Assembly: GCA_015680685.1 (NCBI GenBank)
Contig: MNCI01038256.1
Location: 1 to 64,000, forward strand
DNA: 64,000 nt
Direction of reading: 5' to 3'
Source of the DNA: Gnetum montanum
Lineage: Eukaryota > Streptophyta > Gnetopsida > Gnetales > Gnetaceae
Part shown: positions 24,242-35,865 of the stretch, piece by piece
How the letters are laid out: every line of letters starts with the position of its first letter
How positions within the stretch are numbered: the first letter of the stretch is position 1
Position numbers and translations under genes: made by a program
The notes under the pieces: model-generated
Told to the model about the DNA's origin: nothing
Database searches by the model: none
What the model saw: only the letters and a program-made list of their open reading frames with translations

Positions 24242-26245
24242 ATACTTTCTGCAACAACCAAAATGACAGCAATAAAATGAAACCCTTTTGTTATTCAATC
24301 CAATATTTTCAAAAATGAAATTAAGCCTCAAGTCTCAACCAAATTTATAACAAATCAGGTCTGCAAATACTTTTGTTCAACAACTACCTGTGTGAGTAGC
24401 ACCCTAGGAACTATCTGGGAGTAGCACCATAGGGGCCAGGTTGAAGATGACTGCATTATAAGAAGACACAACTTAACTAAAGTAGGCATAGCCCAGTAAC
24501 TCACCTCACCTACAATGATCCAAAACCTTTCAGACGCTGGAAAATCAGCACTAGTCATGATGAAGGGGAAAGTAAAAGCAGAGAGCCATGAGCTTGCATA
24601 TGGCCATTGGCCATGTGCTGCTGGTGGGCTTCGTTGCTTTATAAGCAAACAGATTTTTAAAAAAGTTGAACAAGCATCCATCCGTCATCATGTTTATGAC
24701 CCTGTTTTGTTTTTTTCTTTTCTTGAGCAGAGATTTTTTCTTTTCTTGAGCAGAGATACGAGAGAAAAAGAGCAAAAACCAGCAATGAACAATAAACAGG
24801 CGTGTGTGAGTCATGGCGGAACCTTTGATTCTCCAAAGGCAGGCGAATCCATGCAAAGGCAATGTTTTCCTCGGACGCCCCCTCCAAAACTTGATTTCCG
24901 TATGACCCATACTTGCCCCTTGGGCCTTCGGTTACCATGGTAACCCTTTTATGATTTCCGTGTGTTTGTTTATTTATAGTACTCCCTTGTTTTCTGTGAT
25001 CCGTCTCAATCTTGATGGCTTGCTTGCCACTCAACAATGAAATGAAGGTTTTGGTATGATTCAGGACAGGAGAAGATACGTAAAATTTTAATGCAAAATG
25101 CAGACATTGCAAGAACTAAAAAGGCAAGAACAATACTAGGCAAGGCAAATCCATTTCAATTTATATGTACAAATCCAGACAAAATCTCATTGGAAATTAC
25201 GAAATACGTACTCATTGCGAATTTCCGAATCCAGACAAAATCTCATTGGAAATTATGAAATACGTACTCATTGCGAATTTCCGAAACCATAGAAGTCTTT
25301 AACTACGATGAGAAACAATGATTGTGATATAAAATAATGCTAAAAGCTGTCTAATAATGCTACTGTTGTCACCCATATACCCATATCATCAGTTACAACA
25401 CTAGCATTATTGCACTTAACATATTTGTCTATTTTTCCTGTACTTTGCATGACAATTTTCTTCTCAAATATGTTATAAATAAAAAAACTTTTTCTATAAA
25501 TGAACCTCTTTACTCTCTGTCGATTCTCTTCCATCCTCTAAATAAAAACCAAAAACCAAGCTTCAAATTTTCCGAAACTTTTGATGCGATCCTTAACTAC
25601 AGCAATGGTAGTTTATTTACTAAAGTTATAAATATAATTTATTTACCAAAGTTATGGAGTTAAATACATTGAATTAGCACGGTGGCTTAAATTTCAGTCC
25701 CATGTCACAGAATATCCTTGTGAAGATATCGAGATGAGTAGAACGACTGTGGCTTTAACAGAACTTACAAGAGCACTTTAAGCGAAAGAGACAGCACAGC
25801 GGCCTCCCATCATCGTGAAAGTTTGACCTTTTGTGTAAAGGTTATCCTTCGCATGTGCCTTGCCCAACAAAGCTTCAAACGGTAACATCAATTTCTTCTT
25901 TAAAATCAGATACCACACAAACTTACTCCCTCTTTATAGCTTGACATTTTTTAATAATTGAGCTTTGTGAATAAAACGGAGGTTAGTGAATAGAAAAGTC
26001 ATTTACGATGACGGATCTCTATGTTAGGATGTGAATTTAACAACCACTAGTCAGAGTTCAAATTGGGGGAGAGCTTTGTGAATAGAAAAGTCATTTATAA
26101 CTCCGGATCTTTGCCAAGGGTGTCAATTTAACAACTACTATTCAGGGCTCAAATTCAAAGAGCTTTGTGAATAAAAAAGTCGTTTACGATGACATGATGG
26201 ATAGGGTGTGAATTTAACAACCACCACTCAAGGTTCAAATCCGGA
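24242..26245 (+). repeat. Duplicon A, left part (paralogous to 57,844-59,433)
   Basis: It matches 57,844-59,433 in direct orientation with small indels. Shared landmarks include AAATTAAGCCTCAAGTCTCA (24,318 and 57,909), TGAGTCATGGCGGAACCTTT, CCGAAACCATAGAAGTCTTT and CCATGTCACAGAATATCCTT. Copy A has an extra tandem duplication of about 59 bp at 25,170-25,285 that includes AAATACGTACTCATTGCGAA. ORFs of 100-150 residues on both strands at 24.35-25.1 kb are not matched by an equally open frame in copy B and show no domain. I treat them as chance. Confidence 0.85.
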
Positions 26246-26250
26246 GAGCT
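25961..26250 (+). repeat. Three tandem units with tRNA B-box-like ends
   Basis: Units begin AGCTTTGTGAATA at 25,961, 26,072 and 26,161, with a truncated start at 26,247. Lengths are about 111, 89 and 86 bp. Each ends in a segment like AGGTTCAAATCCGG (26,231-26,244), which resembles the internal B box of tRNA genes. Copy B has one unit only, at about 59,388-59,433. Confidence 0.75.
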
Positions 26251-26371
26251 TTGTTGGTATTTTAAATTGAAATGGTATTTTTTAACGAAATACGAGGATT
26301 AAATAGCAATTCTATTATTTTAATACGTACTCATTGCGAATTTAATACGATTCTCATTAACGAAAAGTTAT
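26251..26371 (+). repeat. Left 120-bp flanking direct repeat of LINE fragment
   Basis: It begins TTGTTGGTATTTTAAATTG and ends AACGAAAAGTTAT. About seven differences separate it from 27,406-27,525. The two copies bracket the LINE fragment exactly as an unusually long target-site duplication would. Confidence 0.75.
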
Positions 26372-26389
26372 CATCGTATGCCATCATTG

Positions 26390-27404
26390 CATGCGGCGGA
26401 GTCTCTTCATCCTAGACAATACATTTGGGCGCGGTTCCCATCTGACCCGCGTTGGATGCTGCTTATCCCAGAGAAATCAAGATGTTCGGGTGGCTGATCC
26501 TTCACAAGGCCCTCCCGTCCGGACTTTATTGCAGAGCAGGGGCATGGGGATCAGCCTCCACTGCCCCCTGTGCAATCATACTGCTGACACGCTGTAGCAT
26601 TTCATGCAGGAATGCCACGTTACCAGACAATTCTGGCATACGGCTGGTTTGCATCCCATTACGATTACTCACCGACCCTCACCGTGCTTTGGATTATGTG
26701 GAAGGCCAGAAATGATTGCGTCTTCAAAGGCGTGGCCCCCCCGTCTGTGCTCAATGACAGGTTCGGGAAGCTTTGGCAGCCGTGAGGAACTGGCGCACCT
26801 GTATTGACTTGCCTCGAAGGGTTGCCGACCCTGAGCTTCGTACTTGCCTCTCGCATGCGACCGCCGGGTTCAGCGGAAGGCAGGACCATAACACAACAGG
26901 GTCGGTAACGGGCGCGACTGAGACATCTCGTGGCGCTACCACTTCCTTTGGGCCTGACTGGCATATGACCATCCAGCGCCCGGACGCTGATCAGGATCAG
27001 AACCGGCCACGGCCGCCCCCGGAGAAGGATCCGCCCGATGTCGCGTCTAGCAATTCGATGGAACAGACTTCGGCCCCTCTTACTCAGCCATCGCTCCAGC
27101 CGCAACTTTGGTGCCAGGGTGTCCTAAGGAATTGCAGGACGGGAATTGCCCTGTTCATCGAGGCGAATTGACGTCGCCTCGCTGCGGGGCTTGATAGACA
27201 CAACCCACACTTTGTCCAGAAAACAAATGCTGGACTGCAACCTCCCGGTGGGTAGTTGGCGCTTGTGGGCGGTGGCCCAGGGGGTTGGGGGTTTCCTTTT
27301 TCCTTTCTTTTGTGGTGTCTGATTCTCCCTACGATTTTCTTTTGTGCTGGAGGTGGGGGTTGCCTGTCCGCCTGTGGGGTTGCTTGGGGGGGGGGGGGGG
27401 GGGG
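26390..27404 (+). mobile_element. 5'-truncated GC-rich L1-type LINE fragment
   Basis: G+C is sharply higher than in the flanks. The text aligns with the 3' part of the full-length LINE at 49,865-50,740: CCGCGTTGGATG, then TGGTTGATCCTTCA-like and AGGCCCTCCC. Protein-level markers are SLHCPLCNHTADTL, followed by HFMQECHVTRQFW (the zinc-binding region after plant LINE RT domains) and ARNDCVFKG. The end is a run of G into an N at 27,405, so the real 3' end and poly-A are missing from the assembly. ORFs on both strands here are broken relics or shadows. Confidence 0.85.
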
Positions 27405-27405
27405 N

Positions 27406-27525
27406 TTGTTCGTATTTTAAATTGAAATGGTATTTTTAACGAAATACGAGGGTTAAATACCAATCCTATTATTTTAATACATACTCATTGCGAATTTAAT
27501 ACCATTCTCATTAACGAAAAGTTAT
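27406..27525 (+). repeat. Right 120-bp flanking direct repeat of LINE fragment
   Basis: This is the second copy of 26,251-26,371, directly after the N. The about 6% divergence indicates that it is not a simple assembly echo, though a heterozygous or collapsed insertion remains possible. Confidence 0.75.
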
Positions 27526-27579
27526 TTTAATCTTGGTATTTTTTGTTTGTTACATTTTCATTAATCGGATTGTTATTTC

Positions 27580-27695
27580 GAGTGATAGTAAAGTACTTGT
27601 TTCTCAAGTTAAAAGACTTGAGTTTGAATATGGGTGCAATGGCTTGAACAGATTAGGCTTTTGCTAATTTACCAATAATACATTCATGATTAAGA
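27580..27695 (+). mobile_element. tRNA-derived SINE, family 2
   Basis: GTGATAGTAAAGTACTTG followed by TTCTCAAGTTAAAAGACTTG and GAGTTTGAATATGGG has the A-box and B-box layout of a tRNA-derived SINE head. Related copies are at 35,748, 59,752 and 62,786. Confidence 0.55.
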
Positions 27696-27767
27696 GGTTG
27701 GTAATTCAAGTTCTACTTTGTAACATACTAAATAAGTATACTAATTATAAAAATAGATAAATGAAAT

Positions 27768-27965
27768 TATCACCATCATCATCCTAGCTTTATCCTAACA
27801 AAATAGAGTGGGCTATAGGAGTTCTTTTTTCCATTCACCTCTATGAACAGCTAGATCTTTTTTTATTTGCAATTTCTTCATATCCTCTCCAATTGTTTTA
27901 TTCCATGTCTTTTTTTGTCTTGTTTTTTTGGTGGCTTTCCTATTTTCCATAATAATCATGTTTAT
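27768..27965 (-). mobile_element. RTE-type LINE 3' end
   Basis: Read on the minus strand it ends TATTTTGTTAGGATAAAGCT, then AGGATGATGATGG. This is the same tail as the RTE relics at 30.08 and 32.49 kb. Upstream of the tail is a degraded version of the ORF end (GRPKKTW-like region). It lies inside the 1-kb segment missing from duplicon B. Confidence 0.65.
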
Positions 27966-28079
27966 GATTACTAGAAAATATCATAGTATTATATGGTCAC
28001 ATAACTCTACATGTGGTACCACTTGTAGAATTTCACGGTAGCATGCTGTCCCAACTATGTTGATATTGTAATGCACAAA

Positions 28080-29130
28080 TTCTCAACATTTCTTCAAGAA
28101 TTTGGTTAATACACTTCATTTATTCATTCATTTGCAAATGGAATGATGAAATCATATTCAATTATGATTCCATCTTTACTTGGAATGCCTACCAAAACCT
28201 TGATGTCAATCTAGCATCATAGTTGCTAATAAGTTTTGTGACACATTGCATGAATGCATGATCATTGTAGTGAGCAAATGTGGAGTCTCCTCTACACTCA
28301 TTGAGGCTTGTATAAAGAGAAAATTAGCACATTTACTCATAGGATCAATAATAATAAGAATGACATCATAATTAATCTAGGTTCTTAATAAGTTCATAAT
28401 AAAATCCATACCAACTATCATCCACTTCAACTGAGGAATCTTATAGGAATGCAAATAACAACTAGGCCTTTGTTGCTCCACCATTACTTGTTGGTAAATC
28501 AAACAATGAAAAACATACTAATATCTTTCTTCATGTTTGGACGCCAATACATCTATAGTAAATTTTAGTATATCTCCTCACTATCTAGATGTAGTAGGTA
28601 CTTACTTACATGTTCCTTATCCATTAAATAAGTCTGCAAAGCCTACAAAACATAATCTCAAACATTATACCATAACATACCCTAACTATCCATAAAGAAA
28701 GATCCATTAATAGTAGTTCATTATCTTAGCTCCATGCATGACAGATCACACTACTACTTCCAGATCTCATCATGTACATTGAACTGTATGATCAAGCTAT
28801 AAAACCTACTAGTAACCTTGCTCAAAGCATCTACCACCTAGTTACTTATTTCAAGCCTATACCAAATGATGAAATCAAAATCAATTAACAACTCAACCCA
28901 TCTATGTTGTAGATTCAATTGTGAAAGACTCATAAGATATTAAAGAATCTTATGGTTAGTCCATATCATCATCTATGTTTCATAGAGATAATGTTGCCAA
29001 ATATTCATTGCAAATAACATAGTGCCCAACTCTAAATCATGCACTAGGTACTGAGTCTTATGGAACTTTAGCTAATTATTTAACACATCCATTTTCGTTG
29101 TAGTTTAATCCTATAGGTGATAAGATCAAA
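28080..29130 (-). pseudogene. Ty3/gypsy RNase H and integrase fragment
   Basis: On the minus strand the RNase H end is readable near 29,000-29,060 (HDLELGTMLFAMNIWQHYLY). It is followed, toward lower coordinates, by integrase-like text: a P-x-W-x4-MDF segment near 28,395-28,440 (KWMIVGMDFIMNLLRT), YDVILIIIDPMSKCANFLFI, and further degraded matches to about 28,130. The order fits a chromovirus-like pol. Multiple stops and frame changes show decay. Copy B retains only the RNase H side. Confidence 0.7.
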
Positions 29131-30075
29131 ATCAAGGATGGCAACTTCTTGAGAAGCTTTTGGAAAGTCTTTGCGTAAATCATGTACTAGCTCATTGTAC
29201 TTTAATGACTATAACGTTTGATTTAGAAATATATTTTCAACAAATGAATAGTCATTTTTAGATAATGTTGGCTTTATAGACTTAATGATGTAATTAAAAT
29301 AGACATATAGGATCTCAAATATTAAATGACTTCACTTTTAGGAATAAAATTCATTAAATATTGATGCTTAACTAGCCTTAGGAACTAAGAACTAGAAAAT
29401 TAAACATGTATTCTTACATTATTAAAGCATTAGATTTTATGATCCCCCATCATAATTTTGTAAAGTACTAAAGTTAGTATTCTAATATGTAGAAAAAGAT
29501 TTGGAATAAAGTTAGGCAACTATTCAAGCAAGCAAGAAATTAAATGATTTGTTGTTGAATCAATATAAGGATGAAGAGTCATCCAAAGTTCAACAAATAT
29601 CAAAATTATTTTGTAGACATTTAGCCATTATGGAAAGTCATAATATTATTCCAAAAATATGTATGATATTCATAAAGGAACACAAGCCAAGAGAAATTTT
29701 AGGAACATGTTTAGAAATTAAAACTTATAATGTACTTATTAGGAATTTTGTTAATAAAGAGTAACAATTGTTGTGCCCAACTTGAGCATTAGGCTAGTAT
29801 GATTACCAATATCCATGTCTTCTATCACAATTATAAAGTTTGAATGCATATATTATTTACCTACAAGAAGGATTACCATGGAAATATCTTAATCAATTGA
29901 AGCCTAATTTAAGAAAGCCTAGATATGCTAGTATTTACAAGCAAGAAGGTTCCTATTGTAGTTCTTCCTTTGTTCCATAGAGACTATACTATTATAGAAA
30001 TCATAACATGGATAGTTGTGCAATTTTTGAAGGAAGATCATGTTCAAATTAGGACAAGGATTCGAATGGGAGTTA

Positions 30076-31060
30076 AAAAATATCATCATCATCATCATCC
30101 TAGCCTTATCCCAACAAAATAGCATTAGCTATATGAGTTTTATTTTTTCATTCACCTATATGAGGAGGTATAGCTTTGTTTATTTGTAGTTTTTTCAAAT
30201 CATATTCAATAATTTTTTTTCCATGTCTCCTCTGGTTTTTCTTTTGGTGCCTTTTTTGGAATAGTGATGTACTAATCTTTGTTGATAGGCTCATTTTCTG
30301 ATCTTCTTTGCACATGTCTAAACCATCTATGCCATCATTCTTGTAGGTTCTTGAAAATAGAAGTCATTCCAAGCCTTCCTCTAATGACTATATTATGTAA
30401 CTTATCTCCTTTAATAATATTCAATATCCATTGAAGCATTTTCATTACTGCCACATTGATTTATTGTTCAATCCTCTTTGGTATTACCTAACATTTTGCA
30501 CTAGATAAGATAGTAGGTTGATTTCTATCGTATAAAATTTTCCCTTCAATTTTATTAGTATTCTTTTATCACATAGAACTTCACTAGATTGTCTCCATTT
30601 TGGGTATCTTATCTTAATTCTATTTTTGATATCTTTATCAATTTCACCATATAATTAGAGCATTAATCCTAGGTAGCAAAACTATTTGCAATAAGGGACT
30701 TTTATACCTTGAATTATTGCCTCTATTTCACCAATGTTTATGTTTTTATTAAAATCACATTTCATATATTTTGTCTTAAATTTGCTAATTTTTAAGCCTT
30801 TTGATTCTAAATCATGGTTGCAATTTTGTATTTTAATAGCAATATTTTTTAAATTGTATCCATTAACACAATATCATTTGTAAATAGCATACACCAAGGA
30901 ATTTCATCTTGTATTTTCTTTGTTAATTCTACAATAATAATAGCGAATAAGTACAAGCTAAGTGTAGACCCTTGATGTAGACCTACTGTGACTAGAAAAT
31001 CAAATATTGTTTCACAAACTAATTTTCTATTTGGAGTTAGAAAATCTAATTTTCAAACTG
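30076..31060 (-). mobile_element. RTE-type LINE, 3' half of ORF2
   Basis: The minus strand reads GLHQGSTLSLYLFAIII near 30,940-30,985, then a DEIPWCMLFTNDIVL segment near 30,868-30,905 (the FADDIVL box with two changes). Later come HRWFRHVQRRSENEP near 30,285-30,330 and a KETW-like end. The element finishes in the characteristic tail TTTTGTTGGGATAAGGCTAG plus (GAT)n at 30,078-30,120. RTE elements encode an endonuclease and RT. Only the 3' half is present, full of stops. Confidence 0.85.
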
Positions 31061-31860
31061 TTTGAACTTTGATCCATAAAAACGAAATAACTATTAAGAT
31101 TTTATAGAATTCATGTCTCTTTATTATTAAAATTAAAGACATAATCAATAAGATATGTTTTTATAATTAATACACATCTCATTATTGATCCTACATGCTC
31201 AAATGTCCTAGATTATCAAGCATTGTATTTAATTAATAAAATTAAGAATAGTTTGAAGAGTCAGCTATTTCTATCACATAGTAATTCAAATCTAATATTA
31301 TTCCTTCTCTATGATGACTTTATTGCTAAGATAGGGAGTGATATGTATAAGTTCTTAATGAAAATTTATATTTGAAGAATATGTCTCATCAATTCATCAT
31401 AAACTTTCATCGGCTGGTAAATATTTTTCCTATTTTAAATCATTAGTGGGTAAGTATATCATCCCTCTCTATTAACCCTAAGTATAACATGATATCTTGT
31501 TATCCATGGATACAATTAGGGGTGTGGGTTTGACTAGTTAACATATGTTACTATGAGTTTTATGATGATGCATAAGGATATATTAGAAGTGATTCTTAAT
31601 GTTCCATTTATGAGATATGGCATGATCATACATATTGATCTTGTAATATGTATTATTTAGATATTTTGATTAACAAGAATGAAGAATTGTGAAAAAGAGT
31701 AGCAACAAAATATGTGTTCATGCTTTATCTTTAGTGATGTGCAGTTATCCATTCATGATATATAGTCATGCTCAATGAAGATTGGATTTATTTATGGAAT
31801 ATCAATGTATAGTATATGTGATGAGCTTATAAAAGGCATGAATAGTTTTATATTTGATAT
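31061..31860. other. No recognisable feature
   Basis: AT-rich with no ORF above 60 residues. It may contain the more diverged 5' part of the neighbouring RTE copy, but I could not read it. Confidence 0.35.
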
Positions 31861-31861
31861 G

Positions 31862-31970
31862 TTAAAAGCTCTTGGTCATGGTAAGACACTTGATTTGGAA
31901 GCTCCACGTCATGGGTTCAATTTTAGTTGAGGTGCGAGTTTTGAGGTTAGACTTATAAAAATACAACTTT
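31862..31970 (+). mobile_element. tRNA-derived SINE, family 1 (partial)
   Basis: CTCTTGGTCATGGTAAGACAC followed by GATTTGGAAGCTCCACGTCA and TGGGTTCAATTTTAG gives A-box and B-box-like blocks, with the same core as copies at 34.0-34.6, 45.6 and 50.8 kb. The 3' end is unclear. Confidence 0.6.
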
Positions 31971-32489
31971 GCATATTTTATTATATTTTATATCTAATAC
32001 ATTTTAAAAGATAAACATTTTTATTTTTCTAATCATCTTAATTATATCACCTATGCATTTTGAAAATCATAATCATTGTTCTTCCTTGATTGTATTGTGA
32101 GCTTGTAGGTTTGTCCATGCTTGTTTAGTGGTAGGATTTAGGCTTCTTGTTATTTCTTATGCTTGGATTCAAAATATAGTTGATTTAGGACAAAGTTATA
32201 TTCATGTTTCAAGCTTTTTACGATCATGTTGGACTTCTACACACATCAGTTGGGATAGATAGATTTCCTTTATCTTTCTCCTATTTATTTTAGTATATTT
32301 GTATGTGTATGCATGTATATGGGATCTATGGGATGGAGTGGAACATTTAGATGTTTGCATGCTAGTTTTGATGTATTTTTACCCATGTATTATGATGGTT
32401 TATTTATATGTTGTTTTGAGTGCATGTTAGATTATGATTAGTTGTTATGAGATTTGCTTTGGGCTTACAAAAACTCATTGTACTATTAA

Positions 32490-33365
32490 AGTAGATCATC
32501 ATCATCATCATGCTTGCCTTGTTCCAAAAACATGCGGTTGATGATATGAATTCTTTTTCATCATTAACCTCTATGAAGAGCTAGATAATTTTTTTATTTG
32601 TAGTTTTTTCACATCATCTTTGATTATTTTTTCCCTATGTATTTGTTGGTCTTCCTTTCAATGGCTTTCCTCGAATAGTGATGTAGCAACCTTTGCTTAT
32701 AGGCTCATTATCTAATCTTCTTTACACATATTCAAACCATGTAAGTTGTCATTCTTGTAGCTTATCTAAATTAGAAGCCACTCTAAGTCTTCCTCTCATG
32801 TTTGTATTACATAGCAATATTCAATATCCATCGAAACATTCACAATTTTGCCATATTGATTTGTTACCATTCCTCTTTTATACTAACTAATATTTAGCAT
32901 CATATAATACAGTAGGCCTAATCAATATCCTATGAAATTTCCCTTGTAATTTCATTGGTATCCTTTTATGACATAGAATTCCACTAGCCTATCTTCGTTT
33001 TGACAATCTTGCTTCAATTCTATTTTTGATATCTTTATTATTTTCATTATCTAATTGGAGGATTGACCCCAAGTAGTAAAACTATTATAGTGAGGGATTT
33101 GTTTTACCTTGAATAGTCACTTCTATTTCATTACTATTTCTATTATCATTAAAATTGCATTCTATATATTTTGTCTTACTTCTACTAATTTTTAAGTCTT
33201 TTGATTCTAAAGTGTGTCTCTACTTCTATATTTTAGCAACAATATTTTCTTGAGATGTATCCACCAATATAATATCACCTAAAAATAGCATACATCAAGA
33301 GATTTCATCTTATTTTTCTTTTGTTAATTCATTTATAATAATAACAAGTACTCTAGTAGATCATC
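32490..33365 (-). mobile_element. RTE-type LINE, 3' half of ORF2
   Basis: This is a second minus-strand copy, parallel to 30,076-31,060. The minus strand reads DEISWCMLF followed by the degraded catalytic box, FYYLGSILQLDNENN (the usual YLGSI box), RGRLRVASN, and GKPLKGRPTNT near the end. The terminal (GAT)n lies at about 32,495-32,512. The ORF at 32,693-32,890 on the plus strand is a shadow. Confidence 0.82.
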
Positions 33366-34035
33366 AAGATATATCCTTGTGTTTTCCTTGAGGGTTTTAA
33401 ATCTTTAACCCTACATAGACTATAAATTATAGTCAACTCAAGGTTTGGTCATAGTATGTGATTATAGGTATCTATGAAAATTACGATTCCTAGTGAGCTT
33501 GTAGTCATGTCATAGTAGAAGTTTAAATATAACATGAGTGATCGTGGAATCATGACTAAGTTATGGTTGCTCTAGCTAGTATACTATATTAATTACAAGT
33601 CATAGTATAGTTGTGGTGGTAGTTGTGATTTCACTAAAAGTCATGCTAGAAAACTAAAAAGAGGAGTTTTTCTTTGGAATTCATCTTTGAGAAAATCATG
33701 AGTTGTAATGGCACTTGTAGTAACAACCACAACTCCACTGTAGATCACAGTTTGAAGGATTACTATGTACAATAAGTTGTAATTTGGTCATATATTATGT
33801 TAAAATACTTGTATGGGAATGTGAAGCTAGACATCAATTGTGAAATATAAAAGTGAAAATTTGTGACTATTATTCAAAAAATCCTATATTTAATAAGATC
33901 AAGAATTTTGTGTATGTGATTTTATGATATGCTTGTGATGATTTGGAAAGTTACATACCCTCACCACTAGTCATGTTTAATGATCTATGGTATTCTTTGA
34001 TGCATATAGTTGCTATGAAGATCATGTAGCATAGG
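33366..34035. other. No recognisable feature
   Basis: About 0.7 kb of AT-rich DNA with repeated TGTAGTTA/TAACTACA-like words but no clear element. Confidence 0.35.
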
Positions 34036-34039
34036 GCTC

Positions 34040-34192
34040 TTATAACTTTTAGGGTATTGAAACATAAAATAAGTGAAACATAGTTATAACCTAAGATTTA
34101 TAGAGGTTTATAACTTAGTATTACCTATTAGAATCAAACCCATAACCTGGGGTTACCAAGCCAAGACTCATACCACTAGGCTAACACCTCAT
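34040..34192 (-). mobile_element. tRNA-derived SINE, family 1
   Basis: Minus-strand head TTAGCCTAGTGGTATGAGTC (A box) and ATGGGTTTGATTCTAATAGG (B box) is followed by a body with AATACTAAGTTATAAA and CTATGTTTCACTTATTTTAT. It resembles the next copy about 380 bp away. Confidence 0.75.
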
Positions 34193-34421
34193 TTTCTATT
34201 CTTATAAGACTTTTGGTTATGATATATGTTAGAATATAGTATTAATGCTAGCTTATGATTTATGTGGTTATCTATGTTTCTTGATGAGGCTTTAGTAAGC
34301 CTAATATGATATGAAAATTTATGATGATGTACATAGTATGGATTGCTTATGTGGATGGTTGTGGAAAGGGGGAGGAAGATAGAGGAGGGGATGAAGGGGT
34401 GGAAGAGCTGCCTTGGGGATT

Positions 34422-34575
34422 GAGGTGTTGGAACCAAAAATAAGTAAAACATAGGTATACTATAAGATATATATTTCATTTAGAATTTTATATAACTTAA
34501 CATTACCCACTAGAATTGAACACGTGACCTAGAGTTACTAAATTAAGTGTCTTATTACTAGGCTAATACCTCATT
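34422..34575 (-). mobile_element. tRNA-derived SINE, family 1
   Basis: On the minus strand it has TTAGCCTAGTAATAAGACAC, then GTGTTCAATTCTAGTGGG and TAATGTTAAGTTATATAA, ending GGTTCCAACACC. It is in the same orientation as the copy at 34,040. A 96-residue minus ORF over it is not a gene. Confidence 0.75.
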
Positions 34576-34589
34576 GTGGATTTCTTGTG

Positions 34590-35745
34590 GTTAATCCATA
34601 GGTGGGGTTAGCATGAGATGTATGGATTGGTTGATGGTGGAACACTCTAGAGGATGTTAGATTAACCACCATTATGATGCATAAGTGAATATTTTGTGTT
34701 AGACATTATCTTGAGAATGGAAGAATAAAGGTATGTTCATTCCTATGATTATCATGTATCATATGTGTGTTTTGCTTTATGAACAAACCTCTAGAAAGCT
34801 AGTGACTATGTATCATAGGCTAACAGGCATTAGCACTAGTCACAAAAAATAAATCTTAATAAAATACCAAAAAAAACTTGATTATAAGTATTTATGATTA
34901 CTAATATATAGGCTATATCGAGTGTAGATAAGATAAGTATCATAGGGGTAAATTTGTAATTAGTATTATGTTCATGGTTAGTCTTGGTAATGAAGGGGAA
35001 GTTAGTGTCTATATTAGACCATGACATGTTTATGCATGATTGCATGTTAGGTTTGAGTAGTAGGGTCTAGGGCTTGATGATGAATTATGAGTAACTTTAT
35101 GTGATGATATAGTTAAAGTTATAGCTTATACACTGATTACATGGGCATGATGTGCCATGTGAATCTAATTGGATTATGTATATGCAATGGTTGTTGTAAG
35201 CTTATGAGTTCGTCCATATGGCCTATGAACATAATGTGATATATGCTTATGATGCATGTTGTGCTTTAGAACTACCACTTGATGCAAGATCCTCTCTTTA
35301 TCCATTTCTTTCCTCTAGTGCAGTACTTGTAAGTCATTTGATAGGAGTGTAAAGACTTTCCACTTAGTTTATACTCACTATTTTTCTTGCAGATGATAGA
35401 GTTAGGAGTGTTGGAGAGCATCAATATTGATGAGGTGGATGAAGCTATGTTCCCTATATGTATTTATATACATATTAGTATATGAGATGGAATTATTTGC
35501 TTATGGTTTTGGTATAAAAAGCTATTTGAGTTAAGATTTATATTTAGTTGTGTTAGTAGTATATATACAATAATAAGGATGTGGATGGCATGTTAGATAT
35601 ATTATGTTATAATTTTAGATAGCATGTAGGTGCATTTTAAATAGAAATGTTATCTAATAGTTTGGTTGTTGGTTTGTGCATACTAGGTACATTTAGATAT
35701 TTTAATTTACAATGATATCTTTCATTGTCTTTATTAGGGACTACC
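34590..35745. other. No recognisable gene; possible LTR sequence at its end
   Basis: No domain seen. Sequence from about 35.2 kb onward may belong to an LTR that would end just before the primer-site-like motif at 36,022, but there is no second copy in the window to test this. Confidence 0.3.
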
Positions 35746-35747
35746 AC

Positions 35748-35865
35748 GTTGAATAATAGTAAGGTATTGGTTTCTTAAGTTGTAAGACCTAGGTTTGTGT
35801 TTAGGCACATCCACTTAAAAGAGGTTAGAATTTTGCTCATTCATTAACCATCCTAGGATTCATCT
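35748..35865 (+). mobile_element. tRNA-derived SINE, family 2 (diverged)
   Basis: AATAATAGTAAGGTATTGG followed by TTTCTTAAGTTGTAAGACC and TAGGTTTGTGTTTAGG parallels the copies at 27,580 and 62,786, with a weaker B box. Confidence 0.45.

Larger units (their letters stand above)
27526..29801 (+). repeat. Duplicon A, right part (paralogous to 62,731-64,000)
   Basis: 27,526-27,756 matches 62,731-62,960, and about 28,760-29,801 matches 62,955 to the window end, in the same orientation. About 1 kb (27,757-28,760) present here is absent from copy B. The shared 71-residue ORF (29,549-29,764 and 63,753-63,968) is open in both copies but has no recognisable domain. Confidence 0.88.

Noticed and set aside
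24355-25112. ORFs of 108, 119, 142 and 151 residues on both strands
   Set aside because: They overlap one another on opposite strands, have no domain, and the paralogous sequence at 57.9-58.7 kb has different frames and indels.
26391-27171. ORFs up to 146 residues on both strands
   Set aside because: High G+C gives long chance frames. The meaningful reading is a broken plus-strand LINE ORF2 end; the minus-strand ones are shadows.
29549-29764. 71-residue ORF conserved in both duplicons (also 63,753-63,968)
   Set aside because: Conservation follows from the duplication. Substitutions appear spread over codon positions, and no domain is seen. Kept only as a note in the duplicon entry.
34040-34192. 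Functional tRNA gene
   Set aside because: A and B boxes are present, but there is no acceptor-stem pairing by eye, the sequence continues into a shared SINE body, and several diverged copies exist.
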